Shown piece by piece: positions 36,073-46,226 of a DNA stretch of 64,000 bases. The stretch is from Strongylocentrotus droebachiensis. Its lineage: Eukaryota; Echinodermata; Echinoidea; Camarodonta; Strongylocentrotidae. Within the stretch, counting starts at the first letter, position 1. Each line of letters begins with the position of its first letter. A program made the translations under genes and the position numbers. The stretch covers positions 1-64,000 of the forward strand of contig JAVYIG010000111.1 in NCBI GenBank assembly GCA_035222895.1. Direction: 5' to 3'. The notes under the pieces were generated by a model, which did no database searches, was not told where the DNA came from, and saw nothing but the letters and a program-made list of their open reading frames with translations.

Positions 36073-36199
36073 CATTATATCAATGCAGAAGTTTGAAGTC
36101 GGTAAGATGTATTATCTTGGTCGGCCGGCAATTTGTTTCCTCTACGAACTGTCACTTTTGTATCGGCCAAAAGAAACATTTTTGAAAATTGAGACAATG

Positions 36200-36810
36200 A
36201 TTAAGAGTCGGTACAACGAATCACTTCTTTCTCTAATAATTTAATGAAACGTCAAACGATCCGCGCTTCGAGCGGGTGGGGGTCTGAATTTAGAGAAAGG
36301 ATTAAGAGTCGAAAACAGTACAACGAATCGTCTTCTTTCTCTAATAATTGAATGAAACGTAAGAAAGCCTCCGCGTTTCGCGCGAGCGAACCGTCTTCGT
36401 TCTCTAATAATTTAATGAAACGTCATGGCTTCTGCGCTTCGCGCGGGAGGGGTGAAACAAGGATTAAGAGGTGTTGTGGTCGAGTGGATACGTCGCCGGA
36501 CTTTCGATCACAAGGTCCGCTGTTCGAGTCCCGCCGCCGCACTAATGTCCTTTGGCAAGACATTGATCTACATTTGCCACACTCCACCCAGGTGAAGTAA
36601 ATGGGTATCTGGTAGGAATTTATTCCTTGAATTGCTAGAGCGCCGTATGGCAGCCGTGCTAAAGCCAAGGTAATGATCAGGAGCGTCAGGAGGGTCAACT
36701 CTGACTGTCATGAGCGCTATACAAGAGCCCACTATTATTATTAATGTTATTAAGAGTCGGGAGCGGTATAACGAATCGTCTTCTTTCTCTAATAATGTAA
36801 TGAAATGTCG
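36200..36810. repeat. four copies of a ~40 bp interspersed motif
   Basis: CTTTCTCTAATAATTTAATG with nearby ACGAATCGTCTTC recurs at about 36228, 36335, 36400 and 36786. Copies are separated by 60-370 bp of differing sequence, one interval holding a full SINE. This looks like a degenerate local repeat interrupted by insertion. Confidence 0.7.
36467..36745 (+). mobile_element. tRNA-derived SINE, near full length
   Basis: The head GTGGTCGAGTGGATACG and TGTTCGAGTCCCGCC supplies pol III A and B boxes. The body has TCCTTTGGCAAGACATTGAT and GGTGAAGTAAATGGGTATC. It ends GCGCTATACAAGAGCCCACT and (ATT)n. It is the best reference for the partial copies at 2969-3252 (minus) and 35943-36072. Confidence 0.88.
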
Positions 36811-36946
36811 GGGGGGGGGGGGAATGACAAATGATAGTTTCTTGCCCCGGGTTTTTAGGGTAAAAATTGTAGACATTGGGACATTGGCATTGATATATTT
36901 TTCGGTAAGTGGTGGCTAGTTTTGTCTGTAATCGGTGGCCTCTAAC

Positions 36947-36972
36947 CCCCCCCCCCCCCCCCCCCCCCCCCC
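36947..36972. repeat. poly-C tract (~26 C)
   Basis: A long C run in GGTGGCCTCTAAC(C)nACGGAAAAAGG, the longest homopolymer C tract in the window. It is a potential i-motif or G-quadruplex strand, and a likely assembly or length-polymorphism site. Confidence 0.85.
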
Positions 36973-37752
36973 ACGGAAAAAGGTCTAGCGACGCCCCTGC
37001 CTATATGCTGCAAAACCGTATTTGTACTCTACAGAAACAAACTAGTGGCTTTACAGGTAGGCCTACACGTTGCGAAAACGATGGAATCCTTACATATGTT
37101 GAAACAAAGTCTCGATCTCCTCCTGGCTTCTTCATTCTTTTCTTTTTAGTTCTCGATTGTCTATGATTGAAATTGTTTCAGAAGTCTCTCTCTCTATCTC
37201 TATCCGTCTCTCTCCTATGATATATTGTATTTATAATTCATTCCGTCTCATTTATACACCTTTCCCTTCTCTTTCTTCTCATATTCTATACAATTCATAA
37301 CACATTATAACATTGTCGACGGGGAAGAGCTTCAATAGCTTGACATTATAACCTCAATAAAGTTTGATTTATCCTCAGTTTGGAGGTCATGATCATTGTA
37401 GCCTCTGTTTGCTAGGCTAATTAAGGAGTGATGTAGTGACATTTGACCTCTGTTTTGTTTTACTGCCAGCCTCATCAAGGGTTATCTTTATAGGTAACCA
37501 ATTCCCTGGATTTGCACATGGCCACTTTCAACTGTACCACCCATTAACTTTTGTGTTAGTGCGTACCATGTGCAGCTCACTGTGGTAATATGTATGCAGC
37601 CATGCACTGTACTGGCACTGATTTTTTGTTGACATAATTGACTCCTGTGCTGTGTTGTTATTTCTGTCATCTTGATCACCTTCTTCTTGGAATTGGGAAA
37701 CTGTTACCATGCCTCCTGCTAAAAATACCCTGCAGAGATTGCTCGCCATGTT

Positions 37753-38206
37753 ATGAGCGAGCTTGGAAATAGTGATTTGTTGGCAAATTTCGTGGAAAAG
37801 GCAGTGAAAAAAGCAGTCACAGAAGCGGTCGCTGGCCTAGTCACCCGTCTCGAGGAGCAGGAGGGGAGAGTTCTGGAGCTAGAGGGGCAGGTTCGGGCTC
37901 ATGCGGAGGAAATCAAACGCCTCACGAAATCTGAGGAAAGCTGCAGGGATGCTGTTTCTCGTCTCGAGCGGAAGGCTGACATCCAGGAGCAGCACTCCCG
38001 GCGCAACAACCTCCGTATCCATGGCATTAAGGAGCGCCCACAGGAGTCTACGGATGATGCCATATGTCGGTTGGCCGATCAGCTGGGTTTCGCGATTACT
38101 CCAGCTGACATTGACCGCTCCTACCGCACATCACCTGGAGGCGGCAACGGTGCAGCAGTGGACCGTTCGAAGGATCGGCCAATAGTTGTACAGTTCGGCG
38201 CCTATA
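37753..38206 (+). pseudogene. LINE ORF1 N-terminal part (coiled coil + RRM-like)
   Basis: It starts MSELGNSDLLANFVEKAVKK. A long coiled coil follows (LVTRLEEQEGRVLELEGQV; SRLERKADIQEQHSRR), then the NNLRIHGI and DIDRSYR motifs of L1-ORF1-like RNA-binding domains, and RPIVVQFGAY. Reading breaks at about 38206, where the CTATTTTT-rich element begins. Local codon use is GC-richer than the surroundings. The product would be an RNA-binding chaperone of the retrotransposon. Confidence 0.88.
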
Positions 38207-38215
38207 CCCTAGTAG

Positions 38216-39010
38216 TTTTTTGTGTTGCGAAAATATATTTTTTCCCTATTTTTTTCCTATTTTTTCCCTATTTTCTGGAAATTCAGACTATTTTTTTCCT
38301 ATTTCCTTCAAGAAAATAGGAAAAAAATAGGGCTATTTTTTTCCTATTTTTAAGTAAAAACTATTTTTTCCCTATTTTTTTCACCTCTATTTTTTTTCAG
38401 ACTATTTTTTTCCTATTTCCTTCAAGAAAATAGGAAAAAAATAGGGCTATTTTTTTTCTATTTTTAAGTAAAAACTATTTTTCCCCTATTTTTTTCACCT
38501 ATATTTTTTTTCAGACTATTTTTTTCCTATTTCCTATAAGAAAACAGTAAAAAAATAGTCCTATTTTTTTCCTATTTTGAAGCACAAACTATTTTTTCCC
38601 CATTTTTTTCACCTTCAACTTTTGTGGACTATTTGTTTCCTATTTTTTTATAAGAAAATAGGAAAAAAATAGTTCTATTTTTTCCTATTTTCGAGTACCA
38701 AACTATTTTTTCCCTATTTTTCCACCTTCATCTTTTTCAGACTATTTTCTTCCTATTTTCTCCAAAAAAAATATGACAAAAATAGGATTATTTTTTTTCT
38801 CTTTTCGACTTCAAAACTATTTTTTCCCTATTTTTTCACCTTTATCTTTTTCAGACTATTTTTTCCCTATTTTTTCACATTTATCTTTTTCAGACTTCTT
38901 TTTACCTATTTGCGAGTACTATTTTCATCCTATTTTTTGCACTTAAATTTTTTATGACATGATACAAATTTGTAAACTATTTTTTGTCTATTTTCTAAAC
39001 TTGCATATTT
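38216..39010. repeat. left terminal array of CTATTTTTTTCC motifs
   Basis: CTATTTTTTTCCTATTTT units recur with spacer phrases (CACCTTCATCTTTTTCAGA, AAGTAAAAA). Short inverted copies (AAGAAAATAGGAAAAAAATA) allow local hairpins. A ~120 bp higher-order unit is clear at 38281, 38398 and 38513. Confidence 0.9.
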
Positions 39011-39275
39011 TCATTGTTTCTCCTGCCATTATCTCTGTTGTTAATTTTGCGACTTATTGGTGGTTTTTAGCTGTCGGTTCACATATTAAATAGTGAGCTC
39101 AAAGATAACCATAAATAAACCATGTGTAACAAGAAAATGTACTCATAGAAATTTCAATTATTTTTTCCTTTCTTAATAGAAAAAAAAACATTCGATCGAG
39201 ATATTCCCGTTCTATGTGTGTGCAAAGTTTCAACGTAGAGGACAGTACGCAAGTACCCCTACGTAACTGAACAAG

Positions 39276-39535
39276 AAGGAGTCGGGCTAACTCGCCCCAG
39301 CCTCAAAGACTGGGGCGAGATATCCCGACATGATTTATCGATCGAGAGCTACCAGTGGTCTGCTAATTTACGGCCAGGACTAAAGAATGTAAACAAACAT
39401 CAGCCATCTAGTCTAAAAATGTACAATGTGCACAAACATAATACACATTGGTATCTCTCGATCGATGAATCGTGTCGGGACATCTCGCCCCAGTCTTTGA
39501 GGCTGGGGCGAGATGTCCCGTGGGGCGAGTTAGCA
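39276..39535. repeat. long imperfect inverted repeat (arms ~75-88 bp)
   Basis: The left arm (GGGCTAACTCGCCCCAGCCT onward to about 39350) is complementary to the right arm (about 39448-39535, ending GGGGCGAGTTAGC). The loop is ~95 bp. The right arm has a ~14 bp extra GGGACATCTCGCCCC-type insertion. The arms are GC-rich against an AT-rich element, and a smaller dyad (CAGCCTCAAAGACTG) lies inside each. Confidence 0.85.
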
Positions 39536-39659
39536 CGGATTCAAAAAGAAACCCGTTATTTTTTACCCCACTGCTTTTCGTGCGCTTGCTGAATCATTGT
39601 GCGCATCGGACTTTTATTGCTGATTTTCGTTCTTCAAACGTCTCCAAATCACACCAAAA

Positions 39660-39871
39660 TGTCTTCCAGCAATTATTCTAGCGATGAAATTTCATCAATA
39701 GATAGTGACTCCTCATACTCCGATGCCTCCTTATCCCATTTTAGTGATTCTTCCCAAGAAAATGAGCCCGACAATTTTTCAAAATATTAGTCCCACTCGT
39801 AGAGATACAAGTTTGTTGTCGAATGACGGACAATCGACGAGCGGAACTGGCCCCAGAAAACAGCTGAAAAG
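39660..39871 (+). CDS. first exon of a small transcription unit inside the insertion
   Basis: An ATG at 39660 opens MSSSNYSSDEISSIDSDSSY, a Ser/Asp-rich acidic stretch, but meets TAG at 39788. The overlapping frame continues ISPTRRDTSLLSNDGQSTSG and GTGPRKQLKR up to the donor GTACGT at 39872. A one-base indel near the T5/A4 runs at 39775-39784 would explain the switch. I do not recognise the protein. Confidence 0.5.
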
Positions 39872-40037
39872 GTACGTTTATATCTGAAACTTAATTATAT
39901 TATGATATATAGATTTTTATTGTGTCTGTTGTTGAATATAATGCTACTTCATAGTATAGAATGGTATTTTACGTATCAATATTCCCATGTAGTGTTGAGG
40001 TTGTACACAACTTCTGAGTGAATGAGTGAATGTAAAC

Positions 40038-40404
40038 ATAGAGGAGGCGAGTTGGCTCAGTCGGTAAAGCGTCTGCCTGTCGAACCAAAGATCCCGGGTT
40101 CGACTCCCACCCAGGCGGATGACTGAAGCCTGCGTTGTGTGTTAACGTGCCCCTTCCCTTGTTCATAGATGCAGGTTATGTCAAGTGGAAAACACTCCGT
40201 CCCTCGGATAGGACGTTAAATGGAGGCCCCGTGTACAGGAGAGTCACAACCCTTGCACGTTAAGAACCCATTGCACTATTCGTATAAGAGTAGGGGGAAG
40301 CCCCGGTGTAATGGTCCACCTGCATACCCCTACCAGGCCGAGTATACGGCATCTGCAAGAATCTTCAGTATTGAAGGAGGCAGATTATCTTGAAGAAGAA
40401 GAAG
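40038..40404 (+). mobile_element. tRNA-derived SINE inside one array unit
   Basis: The head GTTGGCTCAGTCGGTAAAGC and CCCGGGTTCGACTCCC gives A and B boxes. The body is ~250 bp and the tail is (GAA)n. AAAC at 40034-40037 and 40405-40408 is a short target duplication. Other units show the empty site (GAATGTAAACAAACGTG), so insertion followed or accompanied array growth. Confidence 0.85.
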
Positions 40405-42623
40405 AAACAAACGTGATTACAATAAATCCACGTAGAATTTCAGATTTTTTACCATTGCTACGTCTGTCAATTATATTGCCTTGCATGATATAATGTTTTG
40501 ATGTGGTTTTAGGCTAAATTGTCTCTCAAATTATTTTTCTAGGAATCAGAAAACCCAACCTGCTAAGCACCACGCAAGCCAAGAAGTTGTTGTCGAATGA
40601 CGGACCATCGACGAGCGGAACTGGCCCCAGAAAACAGCTGAAAAGGTATGTTTATCTGAAACTTAATTATATTATGATATATAGATTTTTATTATGTCTG
40701 TTGTTGAATATAATGCTACTTCATAGTATAGAATGGTATTTTACGTATCAATATTCCCATGTAGCATGTACATTGTACTGATTCATTGTACTATGTAGTG
40801 TTGAGGTTGTACACAACTTCTGAGTGAATGAGTGAATGTAAACAAACGTGATTACAATAAATCCACGTAGAATTTCAGATTTTTTACCATTGCTACGTCT
40901 GTCAATTATATTGCCTTGCATAATATAATGTTTTGATGTGGTTTTAGGCTAAATTGTCTCTCAAATTATTTTTCTAGGAATCAGAAAACCCAACCTGCTA
41001 AGCACCACGCAAGCCAAGAAGTTGTTGTCGAGTGACGGACCATCGACGAGCGGAACTGGCCCCAGAAAACAGCTGAAAAGGTACGTTTATATCTGAAACT
41101 TAATTATATTATGATATATAGATTTTTATTGTGTCTGTTGTTGAATATAATGCTACTTCATAGTATAGAATGGTATTTTACGTATCAATATTCCCATGTA
41201 GTGTTGAGGTTGTACACAACTTCTGAGTGAATGAGTGAATGTAAACAAACGTGATTACAATAAATCCACATAGAATTTCAGATTTTTTACCATTGCTACG
41301 TCTGTCAATTATATTGCCTTGCATGATATAATGTTTTGATGTGGTTTTAGGCTAAATTGTCTCTCAAATTATTTTTCTAGGAATCAGAAAACCCAACCTG
41401 CTAAGCACCACGCAAGCCAAGAAGTTGTTGTCGAGTGACGGACCATCGACGAGCGGAACTGGCCCCAGAAAACAGCTGAAAAGGTACGTTTATATCTGAA
41501 ACTTAATTATATTATGATATATAGATTTTTATTGTGTCTGTTGTTGAATATAATGCTACTTCATAGTATAGAATGGTATTTTACGTATCAATATTCCCAT
41601 GTAGTGTTGAGGTTGTACACAACTTCTGAGTGAATGAGTGAATGTAAACAAACGTGATTACAATAAATCCACATAGAATTTCAGATTTTTTACCATTGCT
41701 ACGTCTGTCAATTATATTGCCTTGCATGATATAATGTTTTGATGTGGTTTTAGGCTAAATTGTCTCTCAAATTATTTTTCTAGGAATCAGAAAACCCAAC
41801 CTGCTAAGCACCACGCAAGCCAAGAAGTTGTTGTCGAATGACGGACCATCGACGAGCGGAACTGGCCCCAGAAAACAGCTGAAAAGGTACGTTTATATCT
41901 GAAACTTAATTATATTATGATATATAGATTTTTATTGTGTCTGTTGTTGAATATAACGCTACTTCATAGTATGGAATGGTATTTTACGTATCAATATTCC
42001 CATGTAGCATGTACTATGTAGTGTTGAGGTTGTACACAACTTATGAGTGAATGAGTGAATGAGTGAATGAGTGAATGTAAACAAACGTGATTACAATAAA
42101 TCCACGTAGAATTTCAGATTTTTTTACCATTGCTACGTCTGTCAATTATATTGCCTTGCATGATATAATGTTTTGATGTGGTTTTAGGCTAAATTGTCTC
42201 TCAAATTATTTTTCTAGGAATCAGAAAACCCAACCTGCTAATTAGCACCACGCAAGCCAAGAAGTTGTTGTCGAATGACGGACCATCGACGAGCGGAACT
42301 GGCCCCAGAAAACAGCTGAAAAGGTACGTTTATATCTGAAACTTAATTATATTATGATATATAGATTTTTATTGTGTCTGTTGTTGAATATAATGCTACT
42401 TCATAGTATAGAATGGTATTTTACGTATCAATATCCCCATGTAGTATTGAGGTTGTACACAACTTCTGAGTGAATGAGTGAATGTAAACAAACGTGATTA
42501 CAATAAATCCACGTAGAATTTCAGATTTTTTACCATTGCTACGTCTGTCAATTATATTGCCTTGCATGATATAATGTTTTGATGTGGTTTTAGGCTAAAT
42601 TGTCTCTCAAATTATTTTTCTAG

Positions 42624-42708
42624 GAATCAGAAAACCCAACCTGCTAAGCACCACGCAAGCCAAGAAGAAGAGCAAGTCTTCCATTAAGTCCGAGAATGTG
42701 TCTGCGAG
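42624..42708 (+). CDS. ancestral second exon of the insertion's gene
   Basis: The only unit whose exon does not switch to TTGTTGTCG: it continues AAGAAGAGCAAGTCTTCC and ends at GTAAAT. Read after LKR it gives NQKTQPAKHHASQEEEQVFH then stop. In another frame it gives a basic KKKSKSSIKSENVSAR that joins the 43753 exon. Which frame is used cannot be decided from the sequence. Confidence 0.5.
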
Positions 42709-43752
42709 GTAAATAAATGTCCTTACTAACTAGAAATCTAAATCTATTGTTGATAATCTTTTTGGGTATATTTATTTCATGTTTGTTAGTTAAAGGTATT
42801 ACAAAGTTTTAGTATTGGGTCATGAATTTGGTTCAAATTAACATATTGGAAGCATATGCGTTCCTACAATATACATTGATCGTTGTCGCGATTGAAATTG
42901 AGTCTAAAGTTATATTATAAATAATAAACTCTTTATGTTGTATAGCTTCCTCTCAAGGTCAAGATATTAGTTTAGCTATGAAACAATGTTTCTTGACTAA
43001 AATCAACCGATTAGCTATTCCCGTTTGAAAATTATATATCCCAACTACATATTCTGAGATTTTCATGGTCGCAGCTACCATTGTACGGCCATAGGCGCTA
43101 TTTGAAATTTATCAAAATTTACCGGGAGCACCGGTAAATTTTTATATTCAATTTTTCTTGAAAACAAGTGTTTTAGGGGCTAATTTTTTTAGTGCTCATA
43201 ATGCAGGGGCATCCAAATATATCAAAATTGTAAAGATTCACTATCCACCCAATTTTCGAAATTTCCCAAAACTTTGTATTACCTTTAAGATCTGACATCA
43301 AAATATTAGAGTAGTTTACCTCATCATTATGCTAGAAAAATAATGTGCAGGTGGCACAAGTTCTACCTACATTATTTTTCTCTTTCCTTTTTATTTTTTT
43401 CTTCAAAAAATTGTTCCTTTACTATTTTCTTTTCTGTATTTTATGTTTTATTTTATGTATGTTCACCCAATATATCTAAGAATAAAATAAAATTTAATTA
43501 ATTGCCTACCTGAGTGGTTTACATTTCATGCACCTTGACAGCTCTATGATGACTCTGTTGTTTCACCATCCGTTCGTCGTCAGCCTGGCATCTTTTTTGC
43601 TATCATTCTTTTGTACACACATGTTCTATGCCTTTGAATTTTTTATTATGAAATACATAAATACTTGTACTAAGTATTAATTGCATGTTCATAAATGTAC
43701 CAATGCATGATTATTCTAACCCCTAACTCACATTTCATTTATATCTTTACAG
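42709..43752. other. intron and unassigned sequence inside the insertion
   Basis: About 1 kb of AT-rich sequence between the last array exon and the next acceptor. A weak pair of repeats is present around TACAAAGTTTTAGT (42790) and AACTTTGTATTACCTTTAA (43270), which are inverted relative to each other. No ORF of note. Confidence 0.45.
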
Positions 43753-43789
43753 ATCCATTGAAACTAATCGAGAGACAATGTACATGTAA
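43753..43789 (+). CDS. possible terminal coding exon of the insertion's gene
   Basis: After ATCTTTACAG, the frame SIETNRETMYM ends in TAA at 43787-43789. It connects in phase to the KKKSKSS frame of the 42624 exon. AATAAA at 44353-44358 could end the transcript. This is alternatively 3' UTR if the NQKTQ frame is used. Confidence 0.4.
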
Positions 43790-44540
43790 CGTACAACCAC
43801 CATTTGATTAGATGCCTGTGAACAGCATGACGAACATCTGTATCCTTTACATTAGTATTTGTTTCCATTTTATTATGTAATTCTTATGTCCAATCAATAA
43901 TCATTGAGATTCATAGGCAAGTACAACATGTATGTGTACACAATGAGTGCCTGCATATTGTGAAGATAAAGGACCATAATACCATTACTTATGATACATG
44001 GTAATGATGGTATACTTTGTAAAACTATTTGAAAATAGTAGCATGTAAGTCTGTCATTTTCTTGTTTATATATATCTCAGTGACATGACATGTCATTGAT
44101 TTTGTAGTAAGTGTTTCTAGATTATGATGATTGTATTAAGATTTTGACAGTTCCATTGAGATTGAGAAAATTATGTAACATGTCAACTGTACTATAAAGC
44201 ATACCGGTACGTGCATTGTTGAAAAATCTGTTCTATGATTTATTTTATTTTGTTATCTTTGTAAATAACGAGAAAAAAATATTATTTGTCATGATTTTCT
44301 TGATGTTTGAAAATTGTATTACATTATTAAGAGCACTTTGTAATTAAACTATAATAAAAGAGACAGAAAACAACACTCTCATGTCGAGAATACTGCTTTA
44401 TTTGGTTACTAGTGAGGAAGAGAGCTTGTGATCGTCTGGCATATCCGCATCGGCTCAGTAATAGTCCTGAAATTCACCTCTGGAAAATAAAGTACATGTA
44501 TTTTATTGGACACATTCCCTTTTATTCTTTTTGTTTGTTA

Positions 44541-44716
44541 CAGTCCACTGCCATTATAACGAGGTGCTCGGGACCAAGCCAATTTCCTTGTTAAAATGAA
44601 ATCATGTTATACTCAAGTTACTGAACACATTGGTTTGTTTAAAAATTGGGACTGATGAGAATTGCCTCATAATAACATCTTGGTGTATCCATGTTCGTTA
44701 TAATAGGACTGGACTG
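44541..44716. mobile_element. pogo/Tigger-like MITE, ~176 bp
   Basis: TA on each side (44539-44540; 44717-44718). Termini CAGTCCACTGCCATTATAAC and the complement-related GTTATAATAGGACTGGACTG form ~22 bp imperfect inverted ends. The internal CTCGGGACCAAGCCAATTTC is typical of pogo-type ends. It is noncoding. Confidence 0.8.
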
Positions 44717-45069
44717 TATAACATTTTCCATATATACCCATTGACTATTTTAAATGTTCTACTAAATGGATTAGACTGAAAGGATGAAGTGAATTTGGCA
44801 AACTGAGTAGGTGCATCGATGCAGAGAAAAGAGCTGTAGGAGTAGGGTGACTATTCTACAGTGGAAACTTTTGACAATGAGGTCATGTGCAACCAAGAAA
44901 TATTAACCCCCAAAAGCTGGTAAATTACCTTGTCATTTTAGGTATAACTGATCTCTTTATATCAAGTTTGCACTGTGTGATTTAGTTGAATATACAGAGT
45001 TGTTGACTGGATGTGTGAGATGGTAGTGCTTGAGAAATCCATGAAAGTAAAGGATGAGTGATCTCCCCT

Positions 45070-45593
45070 ATTTCCTGACTATTTTTTTCTGATTTCCTCA
45101 CTATTTTCTTACTATTTTTTTCCTATTTTCTTACTATTTTTTCCCTATTTTCCTACTATTTTTTCCCTATTTTCCTACTATTTTTTTAGCTATTTTTGTC
45201 CTATTTCCTTACTATTTTTGTCCTATTTCCTCACTATTTTTTTCCTATTTCCTCACTATTTTATTCCTATTTTCCCACTATTTTATTACTATTTTCCCAC
45301 TAATTTTCACTGTTCACTAGCACCTAGTTATCACTATTTTTTCACTATTTTCTTCATAATTTTCTACACTATTTTTTTCCTATTTTTTTCCTATTTTCAG
45401 GTCTGAAAAATAGGAAAAAAATAGGAAAAAAATAGAAAAAATTGTTTCAAACCTATTTTTTTCCTATTTCCAAAACTATTTTTTACCTATTTTTTCCTTT
45501 TAAAAAAATAGGGAAAAAATAGAAAAAAAATATATTTTCGGGACTATTTTATCCCTATTTTTCCCCTATTTTTTTCCTATTTTTTTACGACTG
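45070..45593. repeat. right terminal array of CTATTTTTTTCC motifs
   Basis: The same motif as the left array. It contains an internal palindromic stretch near 45365-45440 (TTTCAGGTCTGAAAAATAGG). It ends TTTTTTTACGACTGGG against LINE ORF1. The short hydrophobic ORFs here are simple-sequence translation. Confidence 0.88.
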
Positions 45594-45828
45594 GGCTACC
45601 GCACAAAAGTCAAGTTTAGTCAAGCCCGTTCCAAGCTCAAGGGGACGGGTATATATATAAATGAGGATCTGATTGCAACAAATCAGAAACTTTTTCACAA
45701 GGTGCGTCACTCGGAGAAAGTCGAGGGCGTGGAGCATCGATGGCCGCATATTTGCTGGCATCAAGGACTCACATGGTGGTTTCATCAAGAAACTAGTTAC
45801 ATGTGAGGCAGATATTGCCAAACTGTGA
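45594..45828 (+). pseudogene. LINE ORF1 C-terminal part
   Basis: It resumes YRTKVKFSQARSKLKGTGIY, INEDLIATNQKLF and HSEKVEG. A one-base shift near 45735 follows, then SIDGRIFAGIKDSHGG and FIKKLVTCEADIAKL to TGA at 45826-45828. This is the conserved C-terminal half of L1-ORF1-like proteins and fits directly to the 37753-38206 part. Confidence 0.85.
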
Positions 45829-46226
45829 TCGATAAATCTTATTCTACACTTGTGTTTCCTATTGCTCTGTCTTTTACGCACTTCTCTTTTCTCTCCATCC
45901 GATCCAACATTGTTCAATACCACATTTCTCATGGCAAATTCTGGCTGGCAGTAAACATCTTCCAGTGTTCTACTGCTTGTTTTCATTTATGTTTATCTTT
46001 TCCACTCTCTATCCCTCTTCCGCTGTTTTTCTTTCTCTTGCCAATTTTTCTCTCACCTTTTCCATGTTTTATCCTGTTCTTCCTATGCCTATAATGCATA
46101 TTTTTGAGTATACTCAACCGTTTTTGTTGTACATATTTATGTCCTTTTCTTTTGCACGTTGTAGGCTGCCTTTCTATGTCAATCACTGTCAATTATATTG
46201 CACTCTATACATGTATGAATCTTTAA

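Larger units (their letters stand above)
39811..42708 (+). repeat. tandem array of ~403 bp intron units with five chimeric exons
   Basis: Each unit runs from inside exon 1 (TTGTTGTCGAATGACGG) through a ~300 bp intron into the start of the next exon (GAATCAGAAAACCCAACCTG). Units are spaced 403-435 bp. Chimeric exons lie at 40543-40645, 40978-41080, 41381-41483, 41784-41886 and 42218-42323. Each has a TTTTTCTAG acceptor and a GTACGT or GTATGT donor. They are 103 bp (one 106 bp), so each added exon shifts the frame. Near-identity shows recent expansion. Confidence 0.92.
38209..45593. mobile_element. 7.4 kb insertion with CTATTTTTTTCC-type terminal arrays
   Basis: It interrupts LINE ORF1: the frame stops after FGAY at 38206 and resumes with RTKVKFSQARSKLKGTGIYI at about 45594. 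The outermost bases are imperfectly inverted (CCCTAGTAG left, CGACTGGG right). A 3-5 bp target duplication around CTA(CC) is possible but ambiguous. Both ends are ~0.5-0.8 kb arrays of TTTTTTTCCTATTTT units. No transposase is found inside, so it is nonautonomous. Arrays at both ends recall foldback/Rehavkus-like DNA transposons, but the superfamily is not established. Confidence 0.8.

Noticed and set aside
45218..45406. Phe-rich hydrophobic peptide resembling membrane segments
   Set aside because: It comes entirely from the TTTTTTTCCTATTTT array at the right end of the 7.4 kb element.
38209..45593. Polinton/Maverick element
   Set aside because: No polymerase B, integrase, packaging ATPase or capsid-type ORF is visible, and the terminal arrays are simple-sequence rather than long unique inverted repeats.
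45585..45986. 133-residue minus-strand ORF
   Set aside because: It is antisense to LINE ORF1, whose plus-strand motifs (RSKLKGTGIYI, DGRIFAGIKDSHGG) explain the sequence.
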